Origin: Pogona vitticeps
Lineage: Eukaryota > Chordata > Lepidosauria > Squamata > Agamidae
DNA length: 64,000 nucleotides
Direction of reading: 5' to 3'
NCBI RefSeq assembly: GCF_051106095.1
Contig: NC_135785.1
Span: forward strand, 217,631,545 to 217,695,544
Translations under genes and position numbers: made by a program
Notes under the pieces: model-generated
Seen by the model: the letters and a program-made list of their open reading frames with translations, nothing else
Databases searched by the model: none
What the model was told of the DNA's origin: nothing
In this document: positions 34,371 to 46,275 of the stretch, piece after piece
Position numbering within the stretch: the first letter of the stretch is position 1
Layout: each line of letters starts with the position of its first letter

Positions 34371-34765
34371 CTTATTTTATTTTATTTATTTATTAAATTT
34401 ATACCCCACCCATCTAGACCAAAGTGGGCAGCTAACAATAATAGATGGAATAAAAGCAATATAATAAAATAACAAACAACAGTAGCACTATAGTTCAAGA
34501 TGGGAAAAATATTCAAGTGATGACAGGAGGGAAAGCCTGCCTAAAGAGCCAGGTCTTAAGTTTGCTCTTAAAAACACCCAGCAAGGGAGCCAGACAGATC
34601 TCTGGGGGCAGACTGTTCCAAAGGCGAGGGCCACTGCCGAGAAGGCCCAGTTTCTTTTTCTTTCTCTCTGGGCCTCCCTTGACGTTAGGCCCCTCAGCTT
34701 CCCTTCCTGGCTAGAACAAGTGATCTTATTACCTTGGCCCTTCCTGGAAGCCATTCTAACCACAC
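34371..34765 (-). mobile_element. L2-type LINE 3' fragment nested in the DIRS element
   Basis: The plus strand begins (TTTA)n and 'aaatttataccccacccatctagacc', the reverse of the L2-type 3' end. On the minus strand it encodes KITCSSQEGKLRGLTSREAQ and ERKRNWAFSAVALAFGT, matching QEVRLRSLTxREAxxExxRxRAFSAVAPRLW. A short 5'-truncated insertion into the DIRS 5' half, so younger than the DIRS copy. Confidence 0.8.
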
Positions 34766-35016
34766 AGACCTACCCTTTAGGCATCTTGCCTCCCTAATTA
34801 GGTTGTGCCCAACTACCTAAGGTCAGCTCAAGCTTAATACTACAAAGTAACTGTATTATACAACACCCCAAATAAGCATCAGTCAATAGGTCATTTAATA
34901 ATGCAGAAAATTAATGTCAGGAATTCAGCTAAAGCCCTTTTGCCAAGCCCCTCCCAGCTGCTGCCCAGGTTCAACTAAGCTTCACTATCCCCTTCCTTTA
35001 ATGACTCAAGCTTACC

Positions 35017-35220
<204 letters not shown>

Positions 35221-36379
35221 CTCTTTTTTGTTTTTTTTAAAACAGATCAGAATCCACCCAACTCCAATGAAAATTAATCACTTATCTATAAATGCCTGCT
35301 ATTTAAACAGCACTATCTAATTAATCAATATAAATTTATTTATTTATTTATTCATAATATTTTAAATACAAGGCGCAAGCACTTTCGGCCTGATCCTGCC
35401 AGCCGGAAGGGCTGTGCATCCAGTTACAGAGCAGAATTACTTGTTTCAACTTGAGGCCCGCTGGCTTTTAACAATAATACATTTCCCTCCTTTAATTTCC
35501 CTTTTTAAAAGTACCTATAAATTAATTTTAATTCAATTAATATATCGTCGTGTGAAATAATAAATTACTAAACCTAATTAAAATTACAGCCAACGTCCTT
35601 CAATAAGCCTAAAGTGGTGCCCTGGCTGCTACCTGGCCAGGCCTGAGCAGCTGCGCCTTTCTGTTCAATGCGATCTCAACACCCCACCTTCAAATGATAA
35701 AACACTAAATAAAAGAAAAATAAATTCTTCTGTTGAGACAGCTCCTTAATTTGGGAGCTGAGAGTCAGTAATCAAACCATAGGGAGGGTGCCAACACAAA
35801 TCCCCCCTTCCAAGCAGCGAGATCGCCCATGCAGCAAAATCAGAGCTACACAGTTTAAAATTAGCACAGGCAGCAGAGCTCTGTCCTTGTCTGTTGTCAG
35901 CAAGGAAGAGGCCAAAGGGAGGGGGAAACATCCCTTAAATACATAACTCCTTTCCCCGCACCCTTCCTGGGTCGCAATCATGAGACTTCCCACGTCTCAC
36001 AATATCCCGGGAAGGAGGCAATGGCATCCCGTACTGACAAAGCAGGGCTCGCTAGCGGACCAAACATTCTCTGGCTTCCTCCACAAATGGCAGTAGAGGC
36101 AAGTGACAGCTGGGGCAGCATCTTTTTTTAACCATAAAATCTGCCTCCCTGAAGTTTTCCTTACCTTTCTTCTGTTGAGATTTGTATCGCATACACTGTG
36201 CATGCTTTTCTACCCCAAGAGGTAGAGAAGATACTTGAAATTTGTCTGCCCCATTAGATGCAAGCTAAACTCCTGCCTGTGTTGAATGATAAAAACTAGC
36301 AAAGATGGGTTAGGGAATGGTAAATACTTCGTTTTGCCATCATTTCTCCTTGCCAACTGCGAATGTGCTGGACTAATAT

Positions 36380-36650
36380 CTGAATGCTGGATGAAGGCAA
36401 ATAAACTGATGTTGAACATTGATAACATAGTGTGTCTGTGACTGAGTGGGCAACCCATTCTAGATTATGTTGCGCTCCCCTTGAAGAAACAAATATATAG
36501 CTTGGGGTTACTCCTGGATCCATTTCTTATCATTGGAGTCCCAGATGAACTCCACAGTTTGCAGTACCTGGCATCACCAGTTATTACCATTCCTGACAGG
36601 AACAACCTGGCCACAGTAGTTCATGCTGTGGATCTAAAATAGAAGGTTCA
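36380..36650 (+). mobile_element. L2-type LINE fragment, old
   Basis: Encodes WMKANKLMLNIDN (L2: WMxxNxLxLNPDKTE) near 36388-36426, LPLKKQIYSLGLLLDPFL-like residues near 36475-36520, and NLATVVHAV near 36605 (L2: DLATVVHALVISRLD). The order and spacing fit the RT thumb region. Frames are interrupted. Confidence 0.55.
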
Positions 36651-37636
36651 GTGTGCTTACATTTCAGACTGTTACACTTTTTCGGGGGGGGGGGCACTTG
36701 CCTCCAAACTAGCATTTTGTCCCAGGGAGTAAAAATCTGCCAAAGCACTCTAATGGCAACGTGGTAACTATACTTGGTAGAGAGTCCAGAGATAGATATA
36801 ATGTACAGGTAATTCTCCCAACTGGTAACCTTGCTTCCAGAAATACACTCAGGCAAGTATCATCAATGTTTCATTCCTAGTGACAACAAAATGTACGAAG
36901 TGCCTAACTGAATGTTAAAGCCAGTCTGAATTGAGAAAAACTTGGTTCTTCTCACTTCCGACAACGATTATAAGAGCAGAAGACACTTTGAAGTGCACTT
37001 ACAAGGAGAAAAGAAAAGGGGGGAAGGTGGTGGTGGGAGGATAATTTCAAACCCATGCAGTCAAAGCTGTACAAGAAAGGACACATTCATCAATCCACAG
37101 GCTCTCACTGCTCTGATCAGCCCTCAACAGGGTCTCAGAAGTCGAGTGCACAGAATTGCTCTGGAACTTCACTGATGGTCCAGCTATCAGTTTTCTTCTC
37201 CTATGCCACTTCCTGGCTCGTTCACCTCAGGGACAATTGGAGGCATCTTGCTGCACTGTGTCATTCCACCCACCGTCCCACCCCGGTCATTTTGCATTTT
37301 TTTCCATACACAGCACACATCTCCAGTCCATATACTAGTAGTCTCCATTAAGGAAGTTCTACCTACCTTGCAGGCACCTTATGAATGTCCCAATGTAAAA
37401 CACCTGAGGGAAAGACCTAAACTGGAAGGCTTTGAGGCTTAGGTAGATTAAACTTCCTGTTCCCACCCTATGGCTGGCTGGGAACTGTCTTTCTGAGCAG
37501 GAAGCTTGGCCAAGCTAAGCCTCAACACCTTCTAATGTAGGCCTTTCTCCCAGGTGCATAACATTGAGGTGTTTGTAAGGTATCTGCAAGGTAATCAGAA
37601 CTTCCAGAATATAGAATTATGATATTCATAGTGTTA
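36651..37636. other. Intergenic DNA, no feature seen
   Basis: A G-run at about 36683-36694 and a purine-rich stretch at about 37005-37040. No gene is recognised; open frames here have no family resemblance. Confidence 0.45.
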
Positions 37637-37743
37637 AAAATCTAAGAATCCAACCCCTGTTTTCCATTGCTGAGCTGGGATTTGAAGCTAGGTTTCCTGA
37701 TTTCTAGTCTGACACTCCTGACCACTATGCTACACTGACTCTC
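37637..37743 (-). repeat. tRNA-derived SINE head, minus strand
   Basis: The plus strand reads 'gctgagctgggatttgaagctaggt' then 'ctgaccactatgctacactgactctcc', the reverse of a SINE head (GGAGAGTCAGTGTAGCATAG, 'tggtcaggagtg') with a box-B-like 'ttcaaatccca'. The body is missing. Confidence 0.6.
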
Positions 37744-39719
37744 CAATGGACTCAAAATATTTTTACAAAAACAGATATATAGGTAAATTGTTTTGGCTTT
37801 CCACCCCTTAATTATCACTTTCCTTTTTTATGTGTTTAGATTTTGAATTTGTGAAGTATTTTCTGGTTCAAAATGTGGAATATAACATATTTTTAAAGAA
37901 ATGCCCAGAGACATGATGTATTACACTGCAGAAACCTTGACGGATACGAATATGGGACATTTTAACACAATAGTGATACTGGAAGCTATTTTATGCCATT
38001 TAAGACCCATCAAACTTCAGGGCTCAGAATTCCATTGCAAAGCATGTATTAATGACAGGTTATCCACATAGTGTATCAGTTGAAGCTGTGTGAGGCTGAG
38101 TAAAAGAGAGATTCTAATGTCTTCTTTTTCCTCATATTACCTTTTCCATAATAAACAGCTATTGTGAAGATTTATAATTATTTAATCAACCTCCTTCATT
38201 GCCTTTGAAATGTGATAACTATAAATACAATTGGCACATCAGACCTGGATAGCATAGGAAGCAAATGCAACAGAGCACACTTCTGGGAATAAACGTCCAT
38301 ATACAATATAGTGACTTCTGTGTTTCTCCCTGAAGAAATAAAGGAAATATATTTGTAGCCATGTAATATTTATTTTCAGCTAGTTGTCACAATGGGAAAA
38401 ATTGCAGTCTTATCAAATCTGAATGGTGCCATAAATAAAAGAACTCAGAAAGAAAAGCTGGCTAATAGGCAAAAGAAAGTGTCGGATGTCAGCTATTGAT
38501 CTGCTTACTCATGGCTGACTGGCTGCTTTCTGCATTAAGCTATGTGAGATCTGATTGTAAACCCTACCTAGAAACACATGCCTTGCCATCGTTCAGGATT
38601 AGAGGTTACATATTACAACCAGCAAGCTTTGAACAAAATTACTTTAGACTGATAGTCCAAGCATTCCAACTTCCCTTTGTTTCCCATGAATTTAGTCTTT
38701 ATCAGGATTCTGGATAGCAGCTAGTGTTTGTGACTGAATTTCCAGCACCCATATTTTAATCCTTAACTAGCATTTGGGAACTATTTTTCCAGGTCAAACT
38801 AAATATTGGGAGGCTGATGGAAAACCATTGGGGCCAGACCCTCTTATTGCAAAATAATTGGTTGACTGGGAAGCTTAAGTCTCTTCTAAGAGTTAAGAAG
38901 TTTCATAAGGTGAAAGAGATCACCACGAGGGGAGCCTTAACTTTTTCCAATCTTTTTTTTTTTTTTTTTTTTTGCTTTGCTTTGCTTTAATTTGTTTTCA
39001 AACAGTCATATTAACTAGGGAAGCTGGATCTCCTAAGCATCGAAACATCAAATGTCTTTGGAAGTGAGCACAAACGTGAAGTATAAACTACTTGATTGTG
39101 GCATGCTTTACCTTGAGAAGAGGAAAAATACCTCAAGCACAGTAGATAGGACAGTATCAGAATATAAAGAGAGTGCCGTAAATGTGAAGCTCATTTGTCT
39201 TCAGGAGAGATGCAGGTTGAAAAGATTAGAACAAAAGTACAGCCAGCATTCAAGATTGTCTGAGTGCTAATTGGAAACTGCTGAATACCAGGGAATGGTT
39301 GGCAGGGAACTAAAAATTCTATATGTGCTACCAGCACAGCCATTATAGGACACAATATGGAAGTTTGCCTCCTTCCTGCTGTTCTATGCTGACTGTTGAG
39401 ATTCTCAGAACCCTTGGTAAATGGACTGCCAACACGCTTAGTTTTGTCTGTACCTTATTGTGAAAGTGACTGATCTATTTCAACTGAGTTAATGGCTTGA
39501 GCCACAGACAGCATTGACCTTCTTCTTGTGAATAAGGATGGACTTAAGATGACTTGTGGTGTGATCAGATGGCTGAAAAGACACAGGTCCAATCACACCA
39601 GAAAGGATTGCTCTGTTGAGAGTGATGTGACCTTTAAAGTGTCTCTTCTGTCTGCCAGGAAAGCACTCCAGCCCTGCCCCCAAAATTAGGAATCTGCGCA
39701 GCTAGACCAAAAATCCAGT
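37744..39719. other. Intergenic DNA, no feature seen
   Basis: AT-rich with a T-run of about 23 at 38950-38973 followed by (GCTTT)n. No gene is recognised. Confidence 0.5.
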
Positions 39720-40046
39720 TTGGGCATTGATTGGGGTCAAGCTGGAGTCCAATTGCCTATATGTCATGTGATCACCAGGAAATAGATTGTTCCACAAGTC
39801 ACCACTAAGTGATCATACCCTTAACTCAGTACCAGACGCATTACAGACTACTGTTTGCTTATGTCACAACATTGTTGGCCAAGGTCCTACCAGACTAGGG
39901 GGTCCAGCTATATAAACTGTTCCATGGAATGGGGTCTTCATATTTGTGTGTGGCCGAGTCACTCTTGTTGGGCTTTCACTACAGGCACGTTGTCCCATAA
40001 AAAATAAAAATAAAGTGCTGCACCAGCTGACTCTTGGTCTGAGTCA
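39720..40046 (+). mobile_element. Possible solo LTR (retrovirus-like), fossil
   Basis: A TATATAAA box at 39909-39916 is followed about 95 bases later by AATAAA (40009-40014), then 'gtgctgcaccagctgactcttggtctgagtca', a typical LTR R/U5 order. Left boundary and target duplications were not found. Treat as a candidate only. Confidence 0.35.
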
Positions 40047-40271
40047 TGTCAATGTAAATCATTCCCACAAAGTGAGAGTGATCGTCAACTCTGCAACTCA
40101 GATATTAATGCACAGGTTGCAAAACACCTACTGGCTATTGCTGCTGCTGTTTAATGTTCATGTCCCCGCAGACTTTGTTACAGAATTGTCTGTCTGTTAT
40201 AGAGTTGTCTAAAGATTTCTAAATAGGCATGTGCATTGTCTTTGGACAAGTGTGTCTGTGTACCCACATAG

Positions 40272-40524
40272 CCTGCTGGATAGCTCAGTGAGTTAGGTAC
40301 CTGGCTATGGAGCTGGAGGTCAGGAGTTCTCTGTGTCTCTGTGAGGAAGAGCCAGCCTGCATAGCCTGGTGCAAGTAGGCTGCCTCTTTCTCCCAGGAGG
40401 CCCAATGGGAATTAAATAGTTCCACAGCACCTCCAGAAGAAGAGCATGGCAAAACACTTTTGAATACTCTCGGAAACTTGGAAAGGGTTGCTATAATTCA
40501 GAATCTATTTGACAGCATGTAATT
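40272..40524 (+). repeat. Sauria-type SINE, near full length
   Basis: Head GCTGGATAGCTCAGTGAG at the left end, 'tacctggctatggagctgg', body 'gccagcctgcatagcctgg' and 'ctccagaagaagagcatggc', and BovB-like tail 'gggttgctataattcagaatc…gacagcatgtaatta'. This is the clearest complete Sauria-type copy in the window, diverged mainly in the tail. Confidence 0.8.
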
Positions 40525-42039
40525 AATTATGTATGCATATCCCCTTGCAGCCACTCTATCAGCTGTTTCTTGGCACCGTAGAGTAAAGAGGAAGACTTGC
40601 ATTGCTATTTCAGTAGCTTTTCTGCATTCTCAAGTACACTTCCTTCCCCCCCCCACTCCACTTTTTTATACTTCATTGAAATATTATCACACCATTAGGC
40701 TTGAGTGCAAGGATGATTGTTGTATAGGCTTTGAGGGGGCAGGTCACACATAGTGCAACACTATGTTGGTGTGTCCTAGGGTGCAGTCTGGTTGGGATGT
40801 GCTTTTCTACCACCTTCTTCTCCCTCTAGCTCTCCCCTTTATGCCCATTCAGTATCTCTCACTCACTCCTGCCTGATGAGTCCCAGAAAGTGTTTGGCTT
40901 CCCTTTTCACCCTTCTTTGCTCCAAGAGGTGGAGGATTCTTGGCAGCTGGAGCTCACAAAAGGGATTAATTTTCATCCCTAGCTCCCATTCCCCATTGCC
41001 TCCATGGCGACCAACCTGCTGTCCTTCCCCATGTGGACTCAACACACATGAAAAACTGGGACAAACATTTCCTGGGCAGAAATTCTCCAGGACACAACAG
41101 TAGGGCTTCATTGCCCATTGCCACAGCCTGTTGATCAGAGTCCTCCTCTCCAACTCCTACAGACCAGGAAAAGCATTCTTAGAGGGAAACAAGCCACCAA
41201 GCTTTTTACAAGCACCTTTGCAGGGACATCTTCCCTCCCTCCTTCCGGCCACCTCTGCTGGTTATTCCAAGGTGCAATTTGCAGTGACAGGGGTGTACAT
41301 ATGCAGAAATGAATACAATAAATAAAGTTTCACATGTGTACTATTTTAAACAACTCTCTAGCACAACAGTATTTTAGCTCATGTTATACCTATAAAACAT
41401 GCTTCCCTGGCAAAGTAATCCAGACTTGTGTTTGCATAATGGAAGCACTCTTATAAAACTTGATTCATTTGAAGGTAAATGTGATTTAAAATGAGTTTAT
41501 TTTGCCTGTGTTATCAAGGTCTTTGTCGCTGGTCCAAGGCAAACAATGGTGACTTTCATCTTGGAAGTAAGTTAAAATAAAAGCAGCACACTTTGCTTTT
41601 AAAATATATTTCCATCAATCACTGCGATGTATACAAACTTATGAAGCACAAAAATATAAGTCAGAGAAGGATGACACTCGCCTGAGAAGGAAGAAATGAC
41701 CAGAAAGGAATATGGGAGAGAGGAGAGCTTCATTTTATTTCTTATTCCCATATATAACAAGACACAATCCTATTCATATCTTTCTAGGATGAAAGCTATT
41801 AACCCAACTGAAGGCTACTTATAAGTAAACATTTATAGGAATCAGGTTGTAAAAGACCAAGCAAAGCCAGATAGTTGCTTGATGCTAAAGGAATCACATC
41901 AAGTGTGGGAAATTTTTAACATCTGTAAATCACCACCATATATCAATCTTCCTTCTCCATTTCATTAGACTACACTGAATGAAGTATACTCAGTGCGGTG
42001 TAATGAATATAGTCGGTGTAATGAATATATTACACTATA
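40525..42039. other. Intergenic DNA with old repeat trace
   Basis: A C-run near 40647. A decayed dispersed repeat around 41750-41850 ('acacaatcctattcatatctt…cttataagtaaacatttataggaatc'). (TA)n near 42038-42048. No gene is recognised. Confidence 0.45.
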
Positions 42040-42044
42040 TATAT

Positions 42045-42205
42045 ATAGTCAGGATGCTTTGGCTCAAATCCCCACTCAGACATTGAAGTTCACTGGGGCT
42101 GTAGAACTGATAAAACCACTCCTTGAAATATCTCACTTACCTTGAAAGCCCTATTAGGATCCACTGTAAGTTGGTCCTGAACTGATGGCACATAACAACA
42201 ACCTG
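42045..42205 (+). repeat. tRNA-derived SINE with BovB-type tail
   Basis: Body 'gctcaaatccccactcagac' and 'gaagttcactggggctgtag', then 'cttgaaagccctattagg' and tail 'tgaactgatggcacataacaacaa'. Head partly lost. Confidence 0.7.
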
Positions 42206-42754
42206 TGAATGAAGGGGTTCACCATTTAAAATGAGGATGGGAAAAGCTGTTTGCATTGCTCTTAGCTGAATGTGAAAAATCTCACAGGGCTTCAAATTTC
42301 TTCTCATGCTGTCTTATTCTGTCAAGACAGTCTAAATTGGTAAGAACAAGAAGTTCAGCATTCTTATTCTTTCCATGCCTAAGTATTCTTTCCATGCCTA
42401 TGTTACAGGGGTGAAATCCATTGCATCAGAAGGAGCACTAGAGTAGGCCAACTGAATCAGTTGGGATTTGGTCAGTTGACTCCTCCTTAAGTTCCATTGT
42501 TTCAAATGATCCTAGGAGCAATAGGATTCCAGCCATTGTTATGTTTTGCTATCCTGCACAAGCAAAACAACTTGGTATTGCTGCAAAGTTTGTAGTCCTT
42601 TTTGATGCCAATGGCCACTGCCTTCACCTTGCTCACCAAATTCTTGATGTTTTTAAAAATGATTTTGTAAAAATAGGAACAGTACTTTAGAGAATAAAAT
42701 GATAGTGAATTGTAACGTTCATGACACCATGGAATTTCTCTCTGGCTGGTGTAT

Positions 42755-42945
42755 TGGGTGTGGTGTAGTTGCTAGAGTGATGGACTCACACTCTGGAGAG
42801 CACCGCTCAGATCTCTGTTCAGCCATGGAAACTCACTGATAAAGTAGAACTGGTAAAGCTATTCCTTAAATATCTCACTTATCTTGAAAGTCCCATTAGA
42901 GTTGCTATAAGTCAGTTCTGAATTGACAGCACATAACTTAACTCC
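42755..42945 (+). repeat. tRNA-derived SINE with BovB-type tail
   Basis: Head 'gtgtggtgtagttgctagag', body 'gttcagccatggaaactcactg', then 'cttgaaagtcccattaga' and tail 'cataagtcagttctgaattg'-like sequence with 'acagcacataac'. Same family as 42045-42205, 550 bp away in the same orientation. Confidence 0.75.
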
Positions 42946-43866
42946 CTGAGCATGGTGCAATTGGTATTTCATATAGCTGGTTTTAAACAGAATGCATTGT
43001 AATTCAAATCTTAGATCTTACATGTTGTTACATTAGGGGCATTGTTGTGAATTTTGTCTGTAAGGAAGAAATGAAATAAACTTATTTTGTCTCTTTCGTC
43101 AAACTTAAGCTTGCTGAACAGTGTATCATTGGGAAAGGAGGGGGTGATAATCAGCAAGTCCTGCAACCTATTAGGAAATTTAACGTAATTATAGTAAGGT
43201 GCAGTCTTTCTGTTTGGGCAACAATAGAGATAAAATTGCTCTGGCAGGCTTATGACTGGCCCAGATCAAGAAGCACCTGTAATAGAGTTTGTTGTAATGA
43301 GAGAAGAACCAGGGAAAGCTTTAAGGAGGGATACCATTACAGAACAGGTGGCTTGCTCTTGCCGTTACTTACCCTAAGCATTGAGTAAGTAATGAATGCA
43401 GCATAAAATTTCCAGATGAGATCCAACTGGAGAGTAAGGCATAGAAGTGATGCAATGTCAGGCTTTAAGAGAGGAAAACTTCTTAAGTGAGCAGTCATGA
43501 AAGCCAACTGTAGGCTACAACCAGAATACATATAAAGCTTAACTCCAGGAAATAAGAAGCAGAAAGAAACTCTGGCAGGAGGAGTTTGTAATTTACAGAA
43601 GGTACCTGACAAAAACACAACCTGACCCATGTGCATGGAAAAATGAAGTGCATCTATCACCCTGATTGAATGTTCACATGTAATAATTTTCACATGTAAC
43701 TTCCTGCTATGTACACACATGCATTGATTCCAGTTGGGGGCACTCCCAACTGGAACACTCCCCATCTTTCATAGTCCCCATTAATCCCATGGGTTGCTCT
43801 GCAAGACTCATTGGGGAGATGTTGATGAAACCCTTCGCCCAGAGCAGTATTCCAAGTACTCCTGTT
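42946..43866. other. Intergenic DNA, no feature seen
   Basis: No recognised gene. A 142-codon minus-strand open frame (43337-43765) shows no family resemblance and no splice signals. Confidence 0.45.
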
Positions 43867-43891
43867 GGTAGTAGTAGTAATGACAGCAGTA

Positions 43892-43922
<31 letters not shown>

Positions 43923-43926
43923 CAAC
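43867..43926. repeat. AGT/AGC/AAC triplet microsatellite
   Basis: (TAG)n then (CAG)n of about ten units, then (CAA)n. The repeat abuts the tail side of the SINE at 43924, so it probably grew from the SINE 3' tail. Confidence 0.9.
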
Positions 43927-44024
43927 TGGAAGGGACTCTATGGATCACTGAGTCCAGCCTCTCTCAAGGAAACACAGTGGGGACATAAACTTTGCAGCCA
44001 GAGACCCAAGCCACTGAGCTAAAG
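43924..44024 (-). repeat. Chimeric SINE: Sauria-like head, CR1-like tail
   Basis: The plus strand reads CTGGAAGGGACTCTATGGAT and 'cactgagtccag' (reverse of the CR1 3' end), then 'aaacacagtgggga', 'gcagccagagaccc' and 'aagccactgagctaaag' (reverse of a tRNA-like head). Same structure and junction as 4165-4302. Confidence 0.65.
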
Positions 44025-45982
44025 TAGAATTATATGTATGAGAATAAAAAGCTCACAGACTTTCCTTTGAGTTAGATTTTTTTAAAACAATGTTTTTCAC
44101 TGCAAATCCATCTGGTTGCAACTGCTCTCTCATTTTTGCTGCTGCTTATTTCCTGTTAAATAGTTCCGCTAAGGAAGGGAAGAGAAGCTGGTGGATATGT
44201 AGTTGGTTCTCCAGAAAGTCAGAAATTCCTGGCACTTTTTAATGCTGCTTTCCCCATGCAGCAACTTTGATTGAAAATGGGCTATTAATGGGAAATAATC
44301 GCATTTAACAATTTCACTAAATGGGAACAAATGTATGGGGGGCAGTAATAATAGAAGAATTCTAGAGAGTTGTCACTTTCTGTATGCAGGCTTTCTTGTG
44401 AACAGCAAACTTGGTGGACAGTGTCACTGAACAGAAATTTGCAAGAATTCTGATTTCTGATTTTGGCACAGAAAAGGAATAATGGCATTCTTCAAAGGCT
44501 GTATGGGAATAGTAAACTTCAGAATTAGATAAGCCATTGCCTTGGATTTTTTGCTCTTACAAAAATGACTGAAATGTGATCCCTTTGTAATAATGATGCT
44601 ACCATTTTGTTTTCTTTTTCACACAGGCTATATTTGTTTTTTGCAATTGAGTAAGCCAAAACTAGGTGCTGTAGATCTCATCTTTCCAACACATGGGTCA
44701 ACATATTTTCAAAAGTGGGTACATTTAACTAAAATAGAAAGCCTGCATGTGCTTCTGTTGGAATAAATCATACTAAACAGTGAGTCTTACTTCTGAGTAA
44801 ATATCCAGCATCTCACACAGCACTTTTACTTTGAAGAAAATCATTACTGAAGCTGAGTCAATTGTTTGTGGGCAGGTGTACACAGGCACCTTGCAATAAT
44901 TGCAATAATTATTTGCTAGAGTAGGATTTTCAGATACTGAATTTCTTTGTCAATGAAAAGAAACTAGCAGTAATGTCAACAGAAAACAAACAGTAGATTT
45001 AGAACAAGCTGACTTCTATTATACAGTGAAGCTGTCCTTTAAAACTCCAAATGTCTCTGAAACTTATGCTGTCCTCAAAAGGGAGAGGAGGAAAAAAATT
45101 GAGAGAAGTTCAGACTACAGGAGGTTTTCATCAACAGTGTAACGAATTATTAAGAAACATCATCCTGAGAAAAGAGAAAGGTGTAGAAATAGAGAACAGT
45201 ATCAGTTTCTCTATAATTAATCTTGTCTTTTGCCTGCCTTTTGATGTTGATCTTTTGCTGATGGGTTACATTGTTAATCTATTTAACAGCTTCTCCCAAG
45301 GGTTATTCTTTGCTCCCCGGTTTTTAAAAGATTTCTTTGGCCTGCTCAACTAGCCTTACCTGCCTAGGCATGGATACACATCCACAAGTTTACAATCACA
45401 ACTGAGAAGCTCATTGCCTTCTCTCAGTGTCTCCGGTTGCTCATAGAATTCAAATCCAGATTTAAAAGCCTTATATATTTGCTTCCACTCACAATGGGCA
45501 AAGTTATTTGTTCTACAAATATGTGGCTATGAAGAAATAACATCTCATATTCACACTCTTTTCTAAATTTAAACTAACTGGTATTTTACGAAAGGAGGTG
45601 GAGTAAGGGTTTGTTTGTTTGTTTTCTTTTTTTTCCTTTTAGGGTTATATTGGTAGAATAAGGAACAAAGTGATCTGCTCATGGCTGAAAATGTAGCACT
45701 GCCTTTGCCTAAGTAGAAAGAATGCAAACAAAGATGAGAATGGAAGAGGGCAGGAGAACTGGGAAACCATTTTAGAAACCTTAGACATCAACACCAAGTA
45801 GTTTATTTGGAGAAGTGGGGAGAGTATTTTCTGTTCAGCCCACTGAACAAAGACTTCTGACCCTTCCGAATGAAGCTTGAAATGTGTCACTACGAAGATA
45901 GGGCACATCTGCATTCCATTAGACAGTAGGAAAGCACATCCCCTACACTTTTCCTAAGCATCAGAGGTGCTTTTATCTGTAG
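44025..45982. other. Intergenic DNA, minor traces
   Basis: A dispersed-repeat trace at about 44757-44810 ('aaacagtgagtcttacttctgagtaaat'). A very weak L2-like stretch near 45420-45480 could not be supported. No gene is recognised. Confidence 0.45.
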
Positions 45983-46120
45983 CAGTGGTTCTTAACCTTG
46001 GGTTACTCAGGCGTTTTTGAACTGCAACTCCCAGAAACCCCAGCCAGCACAGCGGGTGGTGAAGGCTTCTGGGAGCTGCAGTCCAAAAACACCTGAGTAA
46101 CCCAAGGTTAAGAACCACTG
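45983..46120. mobile_element. Palindromic hAT MITE with perfect 8-bp TSD
   Basis: A 138-bp element starting CAGTGGTTCTTAACCTTGGG and ending with its reverse complement (…CCCAAGGTTAAGAACCACTG). The arms are nearly perfect for almost 60 bases. Flanked by ATCTGTAG on both sides (45975-45982 and 46121-46128). TIR sequence and 8-bp TSD place it in the hAT superfamily, Charlie-like. Too short to code, so non-autonomous. The clean TSD and arms make it the best-preserved member here. Confidence 0.95.
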
Positions 46121-46149
46121 ATCTGTAGCATTCCTTTGTCCACTTATAT

Positions 46150-46275
46150 TATGGGTGTGGAATGGGTGGACCTTCAGCTGTTGTTGGTCCTGCAAATCTT
46201 GTCAGGTTTAGCCAGCACAAATAATAGTGAGGCATGTTGAAAACTGCAGTCCAGCAGCATCTTGAAGGGGTATAC
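46150..46275. mobile_element. Decayed hAT-type fragment
   Basis: 'ggtggaccttcagctgttgttgg…ttagccagcac…gaggcatgttgaaaactgcagtccagcagcat' follows the order of a common reptile repeat ('gtgaccctccagatgttgctggactgcag…'). It lies 30 bp from the previous MITE. Ends not defined. Confidence 0.35.

Noticed and set aside
40272-40345. tRNA-like head with box-A/box-B-like sequence as a tRNA gene
   Set aside because: It is the head of a Sauria SINE with body and tail following; not a functional tRNA.
43337-43765. 142-codon minus-strand open frame
   Set aside because: No recognisable domain or signal; likely a chance open frame.
45390-45520. Possible L2 fragment (FKSRFK-like residues)
   Set aside because: Too few matching positions and no neighbouring L2 blocks or tail.
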